Assembly: GCF_040219615.1 (NCBI RefSeq)
Contig: NZ_JAVJSE010000010.1
Location: 372,001-436,000 of the forward strand
DNA: 64,000 nucleotides
Direction of reading: 5' to 3'
DNA from: Thalassobaculum_A sp040219615
GTDB lineage: Bacteria > Pseudomonadota > Alphaproteobacteria > Thalassobaculales > Thalassobaculaceae
Shown here in pieces: positions 1-7,756 of the stretch (positions are counted from its first letter, which is position 1; each line of letters opens with the position of its first letter). A program made the position numbers and the translations under genes. A model generated the notes under the pieces. That model did not search any database. It was not told the DNA's origin and saw nothing but the letters and a program-made list of their open reading frames with translations.

Positions 1-203
1 GTGAAGGCCGAGTAGGCGGCGATGTCGCCGTCGCCGGCGATCCGGATCCAGGCCCACGGTCCGGGCGGATCCTTGCCCCCACCGCCCGGATCGTCGCCGT
101 CGGCCGGGATCGCCGCCGCGGCTGCACCGAAGCAGCCAAGGGCAAGGCCGCCGGAGGCCGCGCCGGCGAGCAGGACCCAGCGTCGGCTGGCCGGCCGGTT
201 CAT
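1..203 (-). CDS. Molybdopterin-binding hydroxylase large subunit, N-terminus only
   Basis: Only the first 67 codons are inside the window; the gene continues past base 1. The protein starts with a twin-arginine-like stretch (SRRWVLLAGAASGG) followed by a hydrophobic run and an Ala-rich region. It then enters a WIRIAGDGDIAAYSAF segment, which resembles the start of the IorB/aldehyde-oxidase type molybdopterin subunit (WIRI.PDG.V....). It lies 11 bp downstream of the [2Fe-2S] subunit gene on the same strand, the usual small-then-large order in isoquinoline 1-oxidoreductase-like enzymes. The substrate cannot be told from this fragment. Tat-dependent export is inferred from the signal and was not tested. 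Confidence 0.7.
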   Translation of the reverse strand, partial: MNRPASRRWVLLAGAASGGLALGCFGAAAAAIPADGDDPGGGGKDPPGPWAWIRIAGDGDIAAYSAF

Positions 204-214
204 GGCGATACCGC

Positions 215-661
215 TCACGATCCGAGCAAGGCGCGGAGCGCCTTCAGAACCCGCGGATAGGTGCCGCACCGGCATAGCACGTTCAACCGCGCCGCCGCCC
301 CCGCCGCGCTCGGTCTTGGCGATTCGCCCAGCAGCGCCAGCACCCCCATGATCATGCCGGGCTGGCAGTAGCCGCATTGCGAGACCCCGTGGTCGAGCCA
401 GGCCTGCTGCACCATCGTGATCCGGCCGCCGGCGGCCACGCCCTCGATCGTGGTCACGGCCAACCCTTCCGCGGCGGCGAGCGGCAGCATGCAGGAGGGC
501 ACCGCCACACCGTCCAGGTGCACCATGCAGCTGCCGCACCGGCCGATGCCACAGCCGTATTTCGTGCCGGTCAGGCCGAGATCTTCCCGCAGCACCCACA
601 ACAGGGGCTTGTCGGGTGGAGACTCGACGGAACGAACGGAACCGTTCACCAGGAGATTCAT
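215..661 (-). CDS. (2Fe-2S)-binding subunit of a molybdenum hydroxylase
   Basis: A 148-residue electron-transfer subunit of the xanthine dehydrogenase/isoquinoline 1-oxidoreductase family. The plant-type [2Fe-2S] cluster ligands are C37, C42, C45 and C57 (CGIGRCGSC...C). The second cluster uses C96, C99 (CGYCQPGM) and C130, C132 (CRCGTY). The reading frame is open upstream to 808, but homology begins at the ATG at 661 (MNLLVNG), so that start was chosen; the ribosome-binding site is weak (GAAAG). It is followed after 11 bp by the molybdopterin subunit, and the two are almost certainly one operon. Length is normal for the IorA/CoxS-like small subunit. Confidence 0.9.
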   Translation of the reverse strand: MNLLVNGSVRSVESPPDKPLLWVLREDLGLTGTKYGCGIGRCGSCMVHLDGVAVPSCMLPLAAAEGLAVTTIEGVAAGGRITMVQQAWLDHGVSQCGYCQPGMIMGVLALLGESPRPSAAGAAARLNVLCRCGTYPRVLKALRALLGS

Positions 662-870
662 CTTTCGGTTCAAACCCGCGGTGGACCGGGACTTGGATCC
701 TGCCACCGGCCACGGCGTATTCCAACTCGGGCGACCGGAAGCGCCCTGATCGACGTCATGATCCGGGCCTGCAACAGGCGGTTGACGGTCGTCGAAGCCC
801 GCGGTCATCTTGAGTTGGTGCTGGGGAAACTTTACCGGAGCGCCTGAGACCGCTTCGATGGGGCTGAGGG

Positions 871-2124
871 ATGGCGCTTACGGGGAACGTGGACGGCCTG
901 TTCGAAGGGGTCATTCACGGCTGGGCCTGCCGGCCCGACCGACCGGAACTGCGGGTCGAGGTGGTGGTCCGGGCGGACGGCGAGGACGTCGTCCGGGCCA
1001 CGGCCGACCTGCAGCGGGACGACCTGGCCGGGCACGGGATCGGCGACGGGCGCTACGGCTTCGAGATCCCGGCGCCGCCCGGCCTCGCCAAGTTCCGCCT
1101 GTCCGTGCAGTTCGCCGAGAGCGGCGAACCGATTCCCGGCAGCTTCGCGGACAATCTCAGCGTCGCCCGTCGGCTGGAGCTGCCGCGCGCCGAGAACCCG
1201 CTGGTGGAAGAGCTGATCGCCGAGGACGGCCTGTCGGACCGGCAGGCCGGGCTGGTCCGACAGTTCGCCCGCGACGGCTTCCTGAAGTTCCGGGTCACCG
1301 ACCCGGCGTTCGACGAGCTCGCGGACGCCGCGATCGCCGGCGTCGACTGGTCGAGTTCGAACGGCATCCGCGTGCAGGATGCCTGGCCCGAAGTCGAGGC
1401 GGTGCGCCGGCTGGCGTCCCTGCCCGAGGTGATGGACCTGCTGGAACTGCTCTACGGCCGGCCGGCGGTGCCGTTCCAGACCCTGAGCTTCCGGGTCGGC
1501 ACCCAGCAGGAGACCCACTCCGACTCGCTCCACTTCTCCAGCCGCCCGGGACGCTTCATGTGCGGGGTGTGGATCGCCCTGGAGCCGGTCGACGAGCGCA
1601 ACGGGCCCCTGCACTACTTCCCCGGCTCGCACCGGCTGCCGATCTATGACCTGAACGACCTCGGGCTGCTGGGAGACGAGGCCAGCATCGAGCAGAACTA
1701 CGAGATCTACTGCGACATGCTGCAGGCGATGATCCGTGCCCACGGCCTGCACAAGCAGCTGGCGCTGATGGATCGCGGCGAAGGCATCGTCTGGGCCGCC
1801 AACCTGTATCACGGCGGCGACCCGATCCTGGACCGGACGCGGACCCGCTACAGCCAGGTCACCCACTACTACTTCGAGGGCTGCGCCTACTACGCGCCGC
1901 TCAGCTCGGATCCGTTCCTGAACCGCTACGACCGGCCCGACCGCCGGGACGTCCGGACCGGCCGGCCGATCGGGCACTGGTTCGGGACCCGCCCGGTCGG
2001 CGAAGCCGACCGCGCCGACGAGCCCGCCATCCTTCGTGCCCCTCCGGCGGCCCGACCGCTGGCGGCCCGACCGCTGGCGGCCCGACCACTGGCGTCCCGG
2101 CTCCGCCGATTCCTGGGCCGCTGA
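871..2124 (+). CDS. Phytanoyl-CoA dioxygenase (PhyH) family protein
   Basis: A 417-residue Fe(II)/2-oxoglutarate-type oxygenase. The PhyH core begins near residue 125. The iron triad is visible as H216 and D218 (THSDSLHF) and the distal H314 (NLYHGGD), with R326 placed to bind 2-oxoglutarate. Around this lie the expected 'PGSHRLP' and 'GVWIALEPVDERNGPL' segments. About 110 residues precede the core, with an opening 'DGLFEGVIHGWA' that resembles small beta domains attached to some glycosyltransferases. The last ~25 residues are a low-complexity AARPL tail built from a 15-bp DNA repeat. It converges on the TauE gene with 7 bp between stops. The substrate is unknown. Confidence 0.82.
   Translation: MALTGNVDGLFEGVIHGWACRPDRPELRVEVVVRADGEDVVRATADLQRDDLAGHGIGDGRYGFEIPAPPGLAKFRLSVQFAESGEPIPGSFADNLSVARRLELPRAENPLVEELIAEDGLSDRQAGLVRQFARDGFLKFRVTDPAFDELADAAIAGVDWSSSNGIRVQDAWPEVEAVRRLASLPEVMDLLELLYGRPAVPFQTLSFRVGTQQETHSDSLHFSSRPGRFMCGVWIALEPVDERNGPLHYFPGSHRLPIYDLNDLGLLGDEASIEQNYEIYCDMLQAMIRAHGLHKQLALMDRGEGIVWAANLYHGGDPILDRTRTRYSQVTHYYFEGCAYYAPLSSDPFLNRYDRPDRRDVRTGRPIGHWFGTRPVGEADRADEPAILRAPPAARPLAARPLAARPLASRLRRFLGR
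2046..2105. repeat. 15-bp tandem repeat inside the PhyH gene
   Basis: Three full copies of GGCGGCCCGACCGCT (2046-2060, 2061-2075, and 2076-2090 with one change), then a degraded fourth copy. Because 15 is a multiple of three, the array stays in frame and encodes the AARPL repeats at the C-terminus of the PhyH protein. Copy number could vary by slippage without breaking the gene. Confidence 0.85.
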
Positions 2125-2131
2125 CCGGGTC

Positions 2132-2917
2132 TCACAGAACGCCCAGGCTGCGGACCAGCATGTAGCCCGCGACCGCGAAGATCAGCGTCGCGAAGACCGT
2201 GTTCAGCAGGCCACGCCGGCCGGCCAGGATGCGCGCGAACCGGCTGCCGAGCAGGCCGCCGGCGATACCGCCGACGATGAACAGCGCCGCCAGGACCCAG
2301 TCCAGCTTGCCCGAGGCGGCGTAGTTGCCGGCGGTGGTCAGGCCGAAGGCGGTGACCGCCACCAGCGACGAGCCGACCGCGTTCAGGATCGGCATGCCGG
2401 TCGCCGCCAGCAGGCCGGGCACGATCAGGAAGCCGCCGCCGATCCCGAAGAACCCGGACAGCGCGCCGGCGCCCGAGCCGACCGCCAGCAGCTTCGGCAG
2501 GTTGCCCCGGTTCAGCCGGACCCCGGCATCGCCCGTCCCGTCGCGCCGGCGCAGCATCAACGCGCCGACCACCATCATGAGGACCGCGAACAGCGCCAGC
2601 AGCTTCTGGCCGTCGACCATCTTGCCCAGGGTCGAGCCGGCCAGGGCGCCGACCACCCCGGCGGCGGCGAACACCGACGCGCAGGGCCACTTCACCGTGC
2701 CCTGGCGGGCATGCGTCGCGAGACTGGCCGCCGCATTCGCCGCTACCGCGACGGCGCTGGTGCCGATCGCGACATGGGCGTCGGTGACGCCCACCAGATA
2801 GATCATCAGCGGCACCGCCAGGATCGAGCCGCCACCGCCCACCAGGCCCAGCGTGAACCCGACGAGCGAACCGGAAGCCAGCCCCAGCCCGTCCTGGAGC
2901 AGCGTGAGAGTGGCCAT
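2132..2917 (-). CDS. Sulfite exporter TauE/SafE family membrane protein
   Basis: A 261-residue integral membrane protein with about eight hydrophobic segments. It has the internal duplication typical of TauE/SafE permeases: the glycine-rich 'GLVGGGGSILAVPLM' near residue 25 is echoed by 'GFFGIGGGFLIVPGL' in the second half. The start at 2917 (MATLTLL) is chosen because the family homology begins there; no clear Shine-Dalgarno is seen. It lies downstream of the rhodanese and BigR-like genes on the same strand. In related loci a TauE protein is thought to export sulfite formed by persulfide oxidation, and that role fits here. The transported anion is inferred from context. Confidence 0.88.
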   Translation of the reverse strand: MATLTLLQDGLGLASGSLVGFTLGLVGGGGSILAVPLMIYLVGVTDAHVAIGTSAVAVAANAAASLATHARQGTVKWPCASVFAAAGVVGALAGSTLGKMVDGQKLLALFAVLMMVVGALMLRRRDGTGDAGVRLNRGNLPKLLAVGSGAGALSGFFGIGGGFLIVPGLLAATGMPILNAVGSSLVAVTAFGLTTAGNYAASGKLDWVLAALFIVGGIAGGLLGSRFARILAGRRGLLNTVFATLIFAVAGYMLVRSLGVL

Positions 2918-2999
2918 CGGAGGAGCCCTGCAGTCGATGGATGGCGGCGCCGTGCGACGACGGCGACCCGGGCCGGCGGCCGGGCGGTCAGGCAGTGGG

Positions 3000-3554
3000 T
3001 CAGGCGGTCCGGGTCGTGCCCGACCCGGCATAGGTCGAGCGGTTCCACGGCGCATGCACCAGCACCCTGGCCAGGCCGCAGAAGCCGGTGACACCGGCGG
3101 TCAGCAGGCCGGCACCGACAAACAGCGGGACCGCCAGGAACCAGGGCGAGACCAGGATGCCGAGCAAGGTGCCGAGGAACGCGAGGCCGCCGGCGCCGAT
3201 CTGGACCTGGCGCTGCAGTTCCAGCGGCCGGCCGCGGTCGACGGCGACCGGCAGCCCGGCCTTCTTCCAGGCGTCGAGTCCGCCGTCGATCAGATAGGCC
3301 TCGCAGCCCTCGCCGACCCGGGCCGCCAGGTCGCCGGCGTTCGCCCGAGTGCGGGCGCCGCTGCGGCAGTGGAACACCACCGCCCGGCCCTCCGGCACCG
3401 CCAGCTCGCTCTCGTCGAGCCGCGACAGTGGCAGGTTGCGGGCGCCCGGGATGGTCTCGCGGGCATGCTCGTCGGCCTCGCGGACGTCGACCAGCACCGC
3501 CCCGTCGTCGAGGAGGCGACGCGCCTCGGTCGCGGAAATCGTTGCAAGCGCCAT
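3000..3554 (-). CDS. Rhodanese-domain membrane protein (YgaP-like)
   Basis: 184 residues. An N-terminal rhodanese domain (about 1-110) carries the catalytic loop HCRSGART with C63, which would accept a sulfane sulfur as persulfide. The C-terminal third holds two hydrophobic helices of the DUF2892 kind (about 120-165), the same architecture as E. coli YgaP. The start at 3554 is fixed by a strong GGAGGAG site seven bases upstream. It lies 4 bp downstream of the BigR-like repressor gene and 82 bp upstream of tauE, so the three genes are probably co-transcribed. Likely role: membrane-tethered sulfur transfer during sulfide/persulfide detoxification. Confidence 0.9.
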   Translation of the reverse strand: MALATISATEARRLLDDGAVLVDVREADEHARETIPGARNLPLSRLDESELAVPEGRAVVFHCRSGARTRANAGDLAARVGEGCEAYLIDGGLDAWKKAGLPVAVDRGRPLELQRQVQIGAGGLAFLGTLLGILVSPWFLAVPLFVGAGLLTAGVTGFCGLARVLVHAPWNRSTYAGSGTTRTA

Positions 3555-3558
3555 GGTG

Positions 3559-3894
3559 TCACTCCTCCGTGGCAGTCGTATCGGTTGCACAGAACTCGTC
3601 ATGCAGGACGGCGAACAGCCGCTCGAGCCGGGGATCGGCGATCCGGTACCACAGCGTCTGGCCTTCCCGGCGATAGCTCACCAGCCCCTCGGCGCGCATC
3701 TTGGCGAGATGCTGCGACAGGGCCGGCTGCGACAGCCCCACCGAGGCGGCCAGGGCGGTCGGCGTGGCCTCGCCCTGCTCGACCAGCCGGCACAGGATCG
3801 TCAGCCGCCGGGCGTTGGCGATCGCCCGCAGCACGCCGGCGACCTCCGCGGCCTTGCGTTCCAGAATCTCGGGATCAAATTCGGTCTTGGGCAT
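3559..3894 (-). CDS. ArsR-family repressor, BigR/SqrR-like persulfide sensor
   Basis: A 111-residue winged-helix protein. The recognition helix lies in 'VGLSQPALSQHLAKMRAEGLV' (about 52-72), followed by the wing 'YRREGQTLWYRI'. Two cysteines, C35 (ILCRL) and C102 (HDEFC), sit where BigR and SqrR carry the dithiol pair that reacts with persulfides; the metal-binding ELCVCD box of ArsR/SmtB is absent. It heads the repressor-rhodanese-tauE unit and is divergent from the persulfide dioxygenase gene, which matches known BigR operons. Control probably acts through the inverted repeat at 3907-3922. Sulfide sensing is inferred from the cysteine positions and the neighbours. Confidence 0.9.
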   Translation of the reverse strand: MPKTEFDPEILERKAAEVAGVLRAIANARRLTILCRLVEQGEATPTALAASVGLSQPALSQHLAKMRAEGLVSYRREGQTLWYRIADPRLERLFAVLHDEFCATDTTATEE

Positions 3895-3906
3895 TGCGGT
3901 CTCTAT

Positions 3907-3922
3907 TTAAGACATCACTTAA
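3907..3922. promoter_or_regulatory. Candidate operator for the BigR/SqrR-like repressor
   Basis: A perfect inverted repeat TTAAG-ACATCA-CTTAA in a locally AT-rich stretch of an otherwise GC-rich region. It lies 13 bp upstream of the repressor start and 64 bp upstream of the dioxygenase start, between two divergent genes. ArsR-family regulators bind AT-rich dyads of about this size. Binding is inferred from position and symmetry only. Confidence 0.55.
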
Positions 3923-3985
3923 TTGGAAGTTGCTTATGTATCTGTCAAGGGTGTTCAATGCACCGGTCAGAGCGGAGGTGAGACG

Positions 3986-4873
3986 ATGAGCGGCAAGCCC
4001 GTGATTCATGCGTTTTTCGACGAACCGACGAACACCATCAGCTATCTGGTCGCCGACCCGGCGACCGGCCAGGCAGCGGTGATCGATCCGGTGCTCGACT
4101 ACGAGCACAGCTCCGGCGAGGCCGACACCAGATCGGTGCGGGCGATCCTGCGGGCCGCGGAGACGGCGGGCTGGAAGATCGTCTGGACCCTCGAGACCCA
4201 TGCCCATGCCGACCACCTGTCCGGCTCGCCCTACATCAAGGCGCACACCGGCGCGAAGATCGGCATCGGCGAGCACATCAGGGACGTCCAGAAGCTGTTC
4301 CGGCCGGTGTTCAACGCCGCCGACCTGAAGACCGACGGCAGCGACTTCGACCATCTGTTCGCCGACGGCGAGCGCTTCCGGATCGGCGAGATCGAGGCCG
4401 AGGTGCTGTACACGCCCGGGCACACCCCGGCCTGCGTCACCTACCGGATCGCCGATGCCGCCTTCGTCGGCGACACCCTGTTCATGCCGGACTACGGCAC
4501 CGCCCGCGCCGATTTCCCGGGCGGCGACGCCCGCGCCCTGTACCGTTCGATCAAGCGGGTGCTGGCGCTTCCCCCCGAGACCCGGCTGTTCATGTGCCAC
4601 GACTACAAGGCGCCGGGCCGCGACGAATATGCCTGGGAGACCACCGTCGCCGCCGAGCGCGCCGGCAACCGGCACGTCCACGACGGCGTCAGCGAGGACG
4701 AGTTCGTGGCCATGCGGACCGAACGCGACGCCACCCTGTCGACGCCGAAGCTGCTGCTGCCGTCGGTGCAGGTGAACATCCGCGCCGGCCGGTTCCCGCC
4801 CGCCGACGCCAACGGCGTCCACTACCTCACGATCCCGGTCAAGCTGAAGGGCGGCGCCGAGGCCGGGCTGTGA
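3986..4873 (+). CDS. MBL-fold persulfide dioxygenase (ETHE1/Blh-like)
   Basis: A 295-residue metallo-beta-lactamase-fold enzyme. The signature THAHADHLSG supplies H72, H74, D76 and H77; further metal ligands are expected in 'YTPGHTPACVTY' and 'FVGDTLF', with a late His in 'MCHDYKAPGR'. This pattern fits the ETHE1/Blh persulfide dioxygenase group, which oxidises glutathione persulfide to sulfite. The start at 3986 is supported by GGAGGTG six bases upstream. Unlike Xylella Blh there is no fused DUF442 phosphatase-like domain. It is divergent from the BigR-like repressor, and with the rhodanese and TauE it forms a complete sulfide-to-sulfite export pathway. Confidence 0.87.
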   Translation: MSGKPVIHAFFDEPTNTISYLVADPATGQAAVIDPVLDYEHSSGEADTRSVRAILRAAETAGWKIVWTLETHAHADHLSGSPYIKAHTGAKIGIGEHIRDVQKLFRPVFNAADLKTDGSDFDHLFADGERFRIGEIEAEVLYTPGHTPACVTYRIADAAFVGDTLFMPDYGTARADFPGGDARALYRSIKRVLALPPETRLFMCHDYKAPGRDEYAWETTVAAERAGNRHVHDGVSEDEFVAMRTERDATLSTPKLLLPSVQVNIRAGRFPPADANGVHYLTIPVKLKGGAEAGL

Positions 4874-4894
4874 CCGGCCCGGCGCCCTGCCCGG

Positions 4895-6070
4895 TCAGCG
4901 GTACCGGGTGTACAGCAGCCCCATCGCCTTGCCGGCCGCCAGATCGGCGGCGCGACCGCCGATGTTGACCGCCACGACCACGGCGATGTCCTTCTCGATG
5001 TCGATCAGGATCTTCGCCAGGTTCATGCCGTTCGAACCGTTGTGGGTCACCAGATCGCGGTCGGCCCAGTCGAACTTCTCCAGGCTCCACCCGAAGGCGT
5101 AGCCGCCCTCCGCCGGCGTCCCCGGCGGCGGGTTCGGCCGGCTCGGGGTGCGGACCTTCTCGGCCATCAGGTAGGCCAGGGTCTCGGGCTTGACCAGCGC
5201 CGGCCCGCGCCTGGCGCCGCCGGCCACCCAGGCGCCCCAGCGCGCGAAGTCGAGGATCGACATGTGCACGGTGCCGGCCGGTCCGAGCAGCGAGGGCATG
5301 TCGGCGCCGGTCCCCCACAGCCGCGGCTCGGCGGTGCCGTCCGGCTTCGGCAGGTGGCCGGCCATGGCGTCGATCCGCCCGGGCGTCAGGGTCGCCCCCA
5401 GCCCGGCGGAGCCCAGATTCAGGGGGTCGAAGATCCGCTCGCGGATGAGCCGTTCCCAGGGCTCGCCGCTGGCCGCCTCGATCATCGCGCCGGCCATCAT
5501 GTAGCCGAAGTTGGAGTACTGGAACGGCGAGCCCTCGGGCACCACCGGCATGTTGTTCTTCCAGCGTTCGAGCGCCCGCAGCCGCAGGGTCGCGGACTCG
5601 TGGTCGAAGGCGTCGGTGTTGAAATAGATGTCCATCATCGCGGGGGTGTCGGACGGGATGCCGCTGGAATGCGACAGCAGCTGCTCCAGCCGGACCTTGG
5701 CGAGCGCCGGGTAGATCCCCGGCACCAGCGGACCCAGGACCTCGCCGATGGTCGAGTCCCAGCGCAGCCTGCCCTTCTCCACCAGCATGGCGGCGATCAG
5801 CGCGGTCATCGCCTTGCCGTCGGAGCCGATATGGACCCGGTCCTCGACGGTCGCCGGGCGGTCGTAGCCGAGGGCGCGCAGGCCGGCGGCACCGGCGCCG
5901 ACGATCCGGCCGCCCTTGGCGACCGCCGCCACGATACCCGGCATGCGGAACTCCTGCTGCACCGGCAGCAGCACGGCATCCAGGTTCTCGGTGGCCGCTG
6001 CAGGCTGCACCGGCGACATCCAGGACCCGACGATCAGGGCCAGGGCCAGGGTGGTGGATCCGAGTCTCAT
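4895..6070 (-). CDS. Exported serine hydrolase (beta-lactamase/class C type)
   Basis: 391 residues with a cleavable signal peptide (about 1-27, ending PAAATEN). The penicillin-binding motifs are S83-D-G-K86 (SxxK), Y185-S-N187 (YxN) and a C-terminal HNG in 'THNGSNG', which replaces the KTG triad as in class C-like esterases and D-aminopeptidases. The start at 6070 has GGAGGAG at the right distance; the frame is open far upstream, but that part overlaps the next gene. It lies 41 bp downstream of a second serine hydrolase. The substrate (peptidoglycan peptide, ester or beta-lactam) cannot be told from sequence. Periplasmic or exported location is inferred. Confidence 0.85.
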   Translation of the reverse strand: MRLGSTTLALALIVGSWMSPVQPAAATENLDAVLLPVQQEFRMPGIVAAVAKGGRIVGAGAAGLRALGYDRPATVEDRVHIGSDGKAMTALIAAMLVEKGRLRWDSTIGEVLGPLVPGIYPALAKVRLEQLLSHSSGIPSDTPAMMDIYFNTDAFDHESATLRLRALERWKNNMPVVPEGSPFQYSNFGYMMAGAMIEAASGEPWERLIRERIFDPLNLGSAGLGATLTPGRIDAMAGHLPKPDGTAEPRLWGTGADMPSLLGPAGTVHMSILDFARWGAWVAGGARRGPALVKPETLAYLMAEKVRTPSRPNPPPGTPAEGGYAFGWSLEKFDWADRDLVTHNGSNGMNLAKILIDIEKDIAVVVAVNIGGRAADLAAGKAMGLLYTRYR

Positions 6071-6111
6071 GATGCTGTCTCCTCCAGGTCGTGGCTCACC
6101 GCGATCCCGGC

Positions 6112-7713
6112 CTAGCGGGACACGCTGCGGACGAAGGTCCCCAGCCCGTTGCGGTCGTAGAAGTCGATGACGGCCTCGGATACGCCTCCGGACGGGTCCA
6201 GCCGGAAACCGACGCCGGCTATCAGGCTGGCGTTCTCGCCCGGCGGCACGAAGGTGAAGGTGTCGCCGTCGTAGTGCGTGAGCGAGAAGCTCGTCCGGGC
6301 CGATTGCGGTCCCAGGGTCATCGTCAGGCGATCGCCGTCGAGCGAGACGTCGAGCGCGCCGTAGTATCCGTTGTCGTAGCGGCCGACATACTCCGGCAGG
6401 GCGAGCGGCGGCCGCGCGGTGGCAGGGCGTGGCGTGTAGTCGAACGCCGCCATGTCGGCGGCGAACATCGCCTGGAAGATCGACCCGAACAGGCCGAACC
6501 AGTCGACGGTCGGGGTGCCGTTCCGGGCGATGTCGAGAAAGCTCTTGGCGATCCCTTCCGGCACCCCGATCGGCTGGCCGTTGGTCAGCACGGCGATCCC
6601 GAGCTGCTCGCCGGGGATCAGGTCCACGAAGGTCGAGGTCCCGAGATAGAACGCCCCGGCATGCCCGATCTCGAGCCGGCCGAGATCGTCGTAGCTGACG
6701 TTCCAGCCGAGCCCGTAGAAGCCGGGCCGGCTGAGCGGGGTCCGCGGTAGCCCGGGCATCGCATGGGGCGCGTGGGTGACCGCCAGCGCCGCCGGATCGA
6801 CCAGCGTCCTGCCGTCGACGGTACCGCCGCCGAGCTGCAGGCGGAGGTACTGCGCGACGTCGGCGATCGACCCGCTGGCACCGCCCGCCGGGGCCTGGGC
6901 GTCGGGCTGACGGTCGTGCTTCGCCACCCACATGTCTCCGACCCTGACGTGGATGCTCGCCCGATTCCGGTGCGCCAGATAGTCGGCGTGGCGGTAGCTC
7001 GACCGCGTCATGCCCAGGGGCTCGAAGAGCGCCTTGTCGGCCAGGTCCTCCCAGGTCGTGCCGGCGGCACGGGCCGCCGCCTCGCCGCCCAGGGTGTATC
7101 CGTAGTTGCTGTAGTGGTAGCTCGCCCGGAACCGGTCGAGCGGCTGCCGGTCGAGGCGCGACAGGATGTAGTCCCGGTCGTATCCGAGATCCTCCAGCAG
7201 ATCGCCGGCCGCGGTGTAGAGCCCGGAGCGATGCGACAGCAGGTCGGCGACGCTGACATGGGCGGTGACATAGGGATCCGACAGCGCCGCCGCCGGGAAA
7301 TGCTTTCGGATCGGCTCGTTCCAGTCCATCAGGCCGCGCCCGACCACCGTCGCGACGACGGTGGAGGCGATCGGCTTCGACACCGAGGCCAGCAGGAACA
7401 CGGTGTCGGTGTCGACCGGCTCCGGCCGACCGGCCTCGCGCACCCCGAAGCCGCGCGCGTAGACCACCTGGTCGCGGTAGACCACGGCCACGGCGACGCC
7501 CGGCACGCCGGTTCTCGCCATCGCTGCCTCGACGAGGCCGTCGAGCCCGGCGACCGCGCCGTCGACCATCTGCTCGGTCAGCAGCGGCGGAACGAAGGCC
7601 GGCGGCGTCGGGCGAAGCGCGCCCGGGGTCTGGGCGGACACCGGGCCGACCGGCCCGGCCGCCAGCAAGGCGGTAGCCGTCAGGGTGGCGAACGACCGGC
7701 GGAAGCATTGCAT
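6112..7713 (-). CDS. Exported serine hydrolase with C-terminal DUF3471-like domain
   Basis: 533 residues. The signal peptide spans roughly 1-27 (cleavage near VSA-QT). The catalytic domain has S110-V-S-K113 (SxxK) and Y201-S-N203 (YxN), and an HAG triad in 'EIGHAGAFY'. After about residue 400 a separate beta-rich region follows, beginning 'PEYVGRYDNGYYG', similar to the lipocalin-like DUF3471 tail of many beta-lactamase-family hydrolases. The start at 7713 is preceded by GGAGA; an upstream in-frame ATG at 7752 would overlap the next gene's stop region. It lies between the TpsB-like gene (43 bp) and a smaller hydrolase (41 bp), all on one strand, which suggests one transcript. Confidence 0.85.
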   Translation of the reverse strand: MQCFRRSFATLTATALLAAGPVGPVSAQTPGALRPTPPAFVPPLLTEQMVDGAVAGLDGLVEAAMARTGVPGVAVAVVYRDQVVYARGFGVREAGRPEPVDTDTVFLLASVSKPIASTVVATVVGRGLMDWNEPIRKHFPAAALSDPYVTAHVSVADLLSHRSGLYTAAGDLLEDLGYDRDYILSRLDRQPLDRFRASYHYSNYGYTLGGEAAARAAGTTWEDLADKALFEPLGMTRSSYRHADYLAHRNRASIHVRVGDMWVAKHDRQPDAQAPAGGASGSIADVAQYLRLQLGGGTVDGRTLVDPAALAVTHAPHAMPGLPRTPLSRPGFYGLGWNVSYDDLGRLEIGHAGAFYLGTSTFVDLIPGEQLGIAVLTNGQPIGVPEGIAKSFLDIARNGTPTVDWFGLFGSIFQAMFAADMAAFDYTPRPATARPPLALPEYVGRYDNGYYGALDVSLDGDRLTMTLGPQSARTSFSLTHYDGDTFTFVPPGENASLIAGVGFRLDPSGGVSEAVIDFYDRNGLGTFVRSVSR

Positions 7714-7756
7714 TGTCAGTCTCCAGCATGAAAATCGGCGCCCGGTCGGCATCGGG

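Noticed and set aside
22..847. Several forward frames at the left edge
   Set aside because: They lie opposite the molybdenum hydroxylase subunits, whose cysteine motifs are unmistakable on the minus strand.
6071..7729. Fusion of the small serine hydrolase to an upstream 550-codon extension
   Set aside because: The extension is the wrong frame of the neighbouring hydrolase; the ATG at 6070 has a good ribosome-binding site and a signal peptide.
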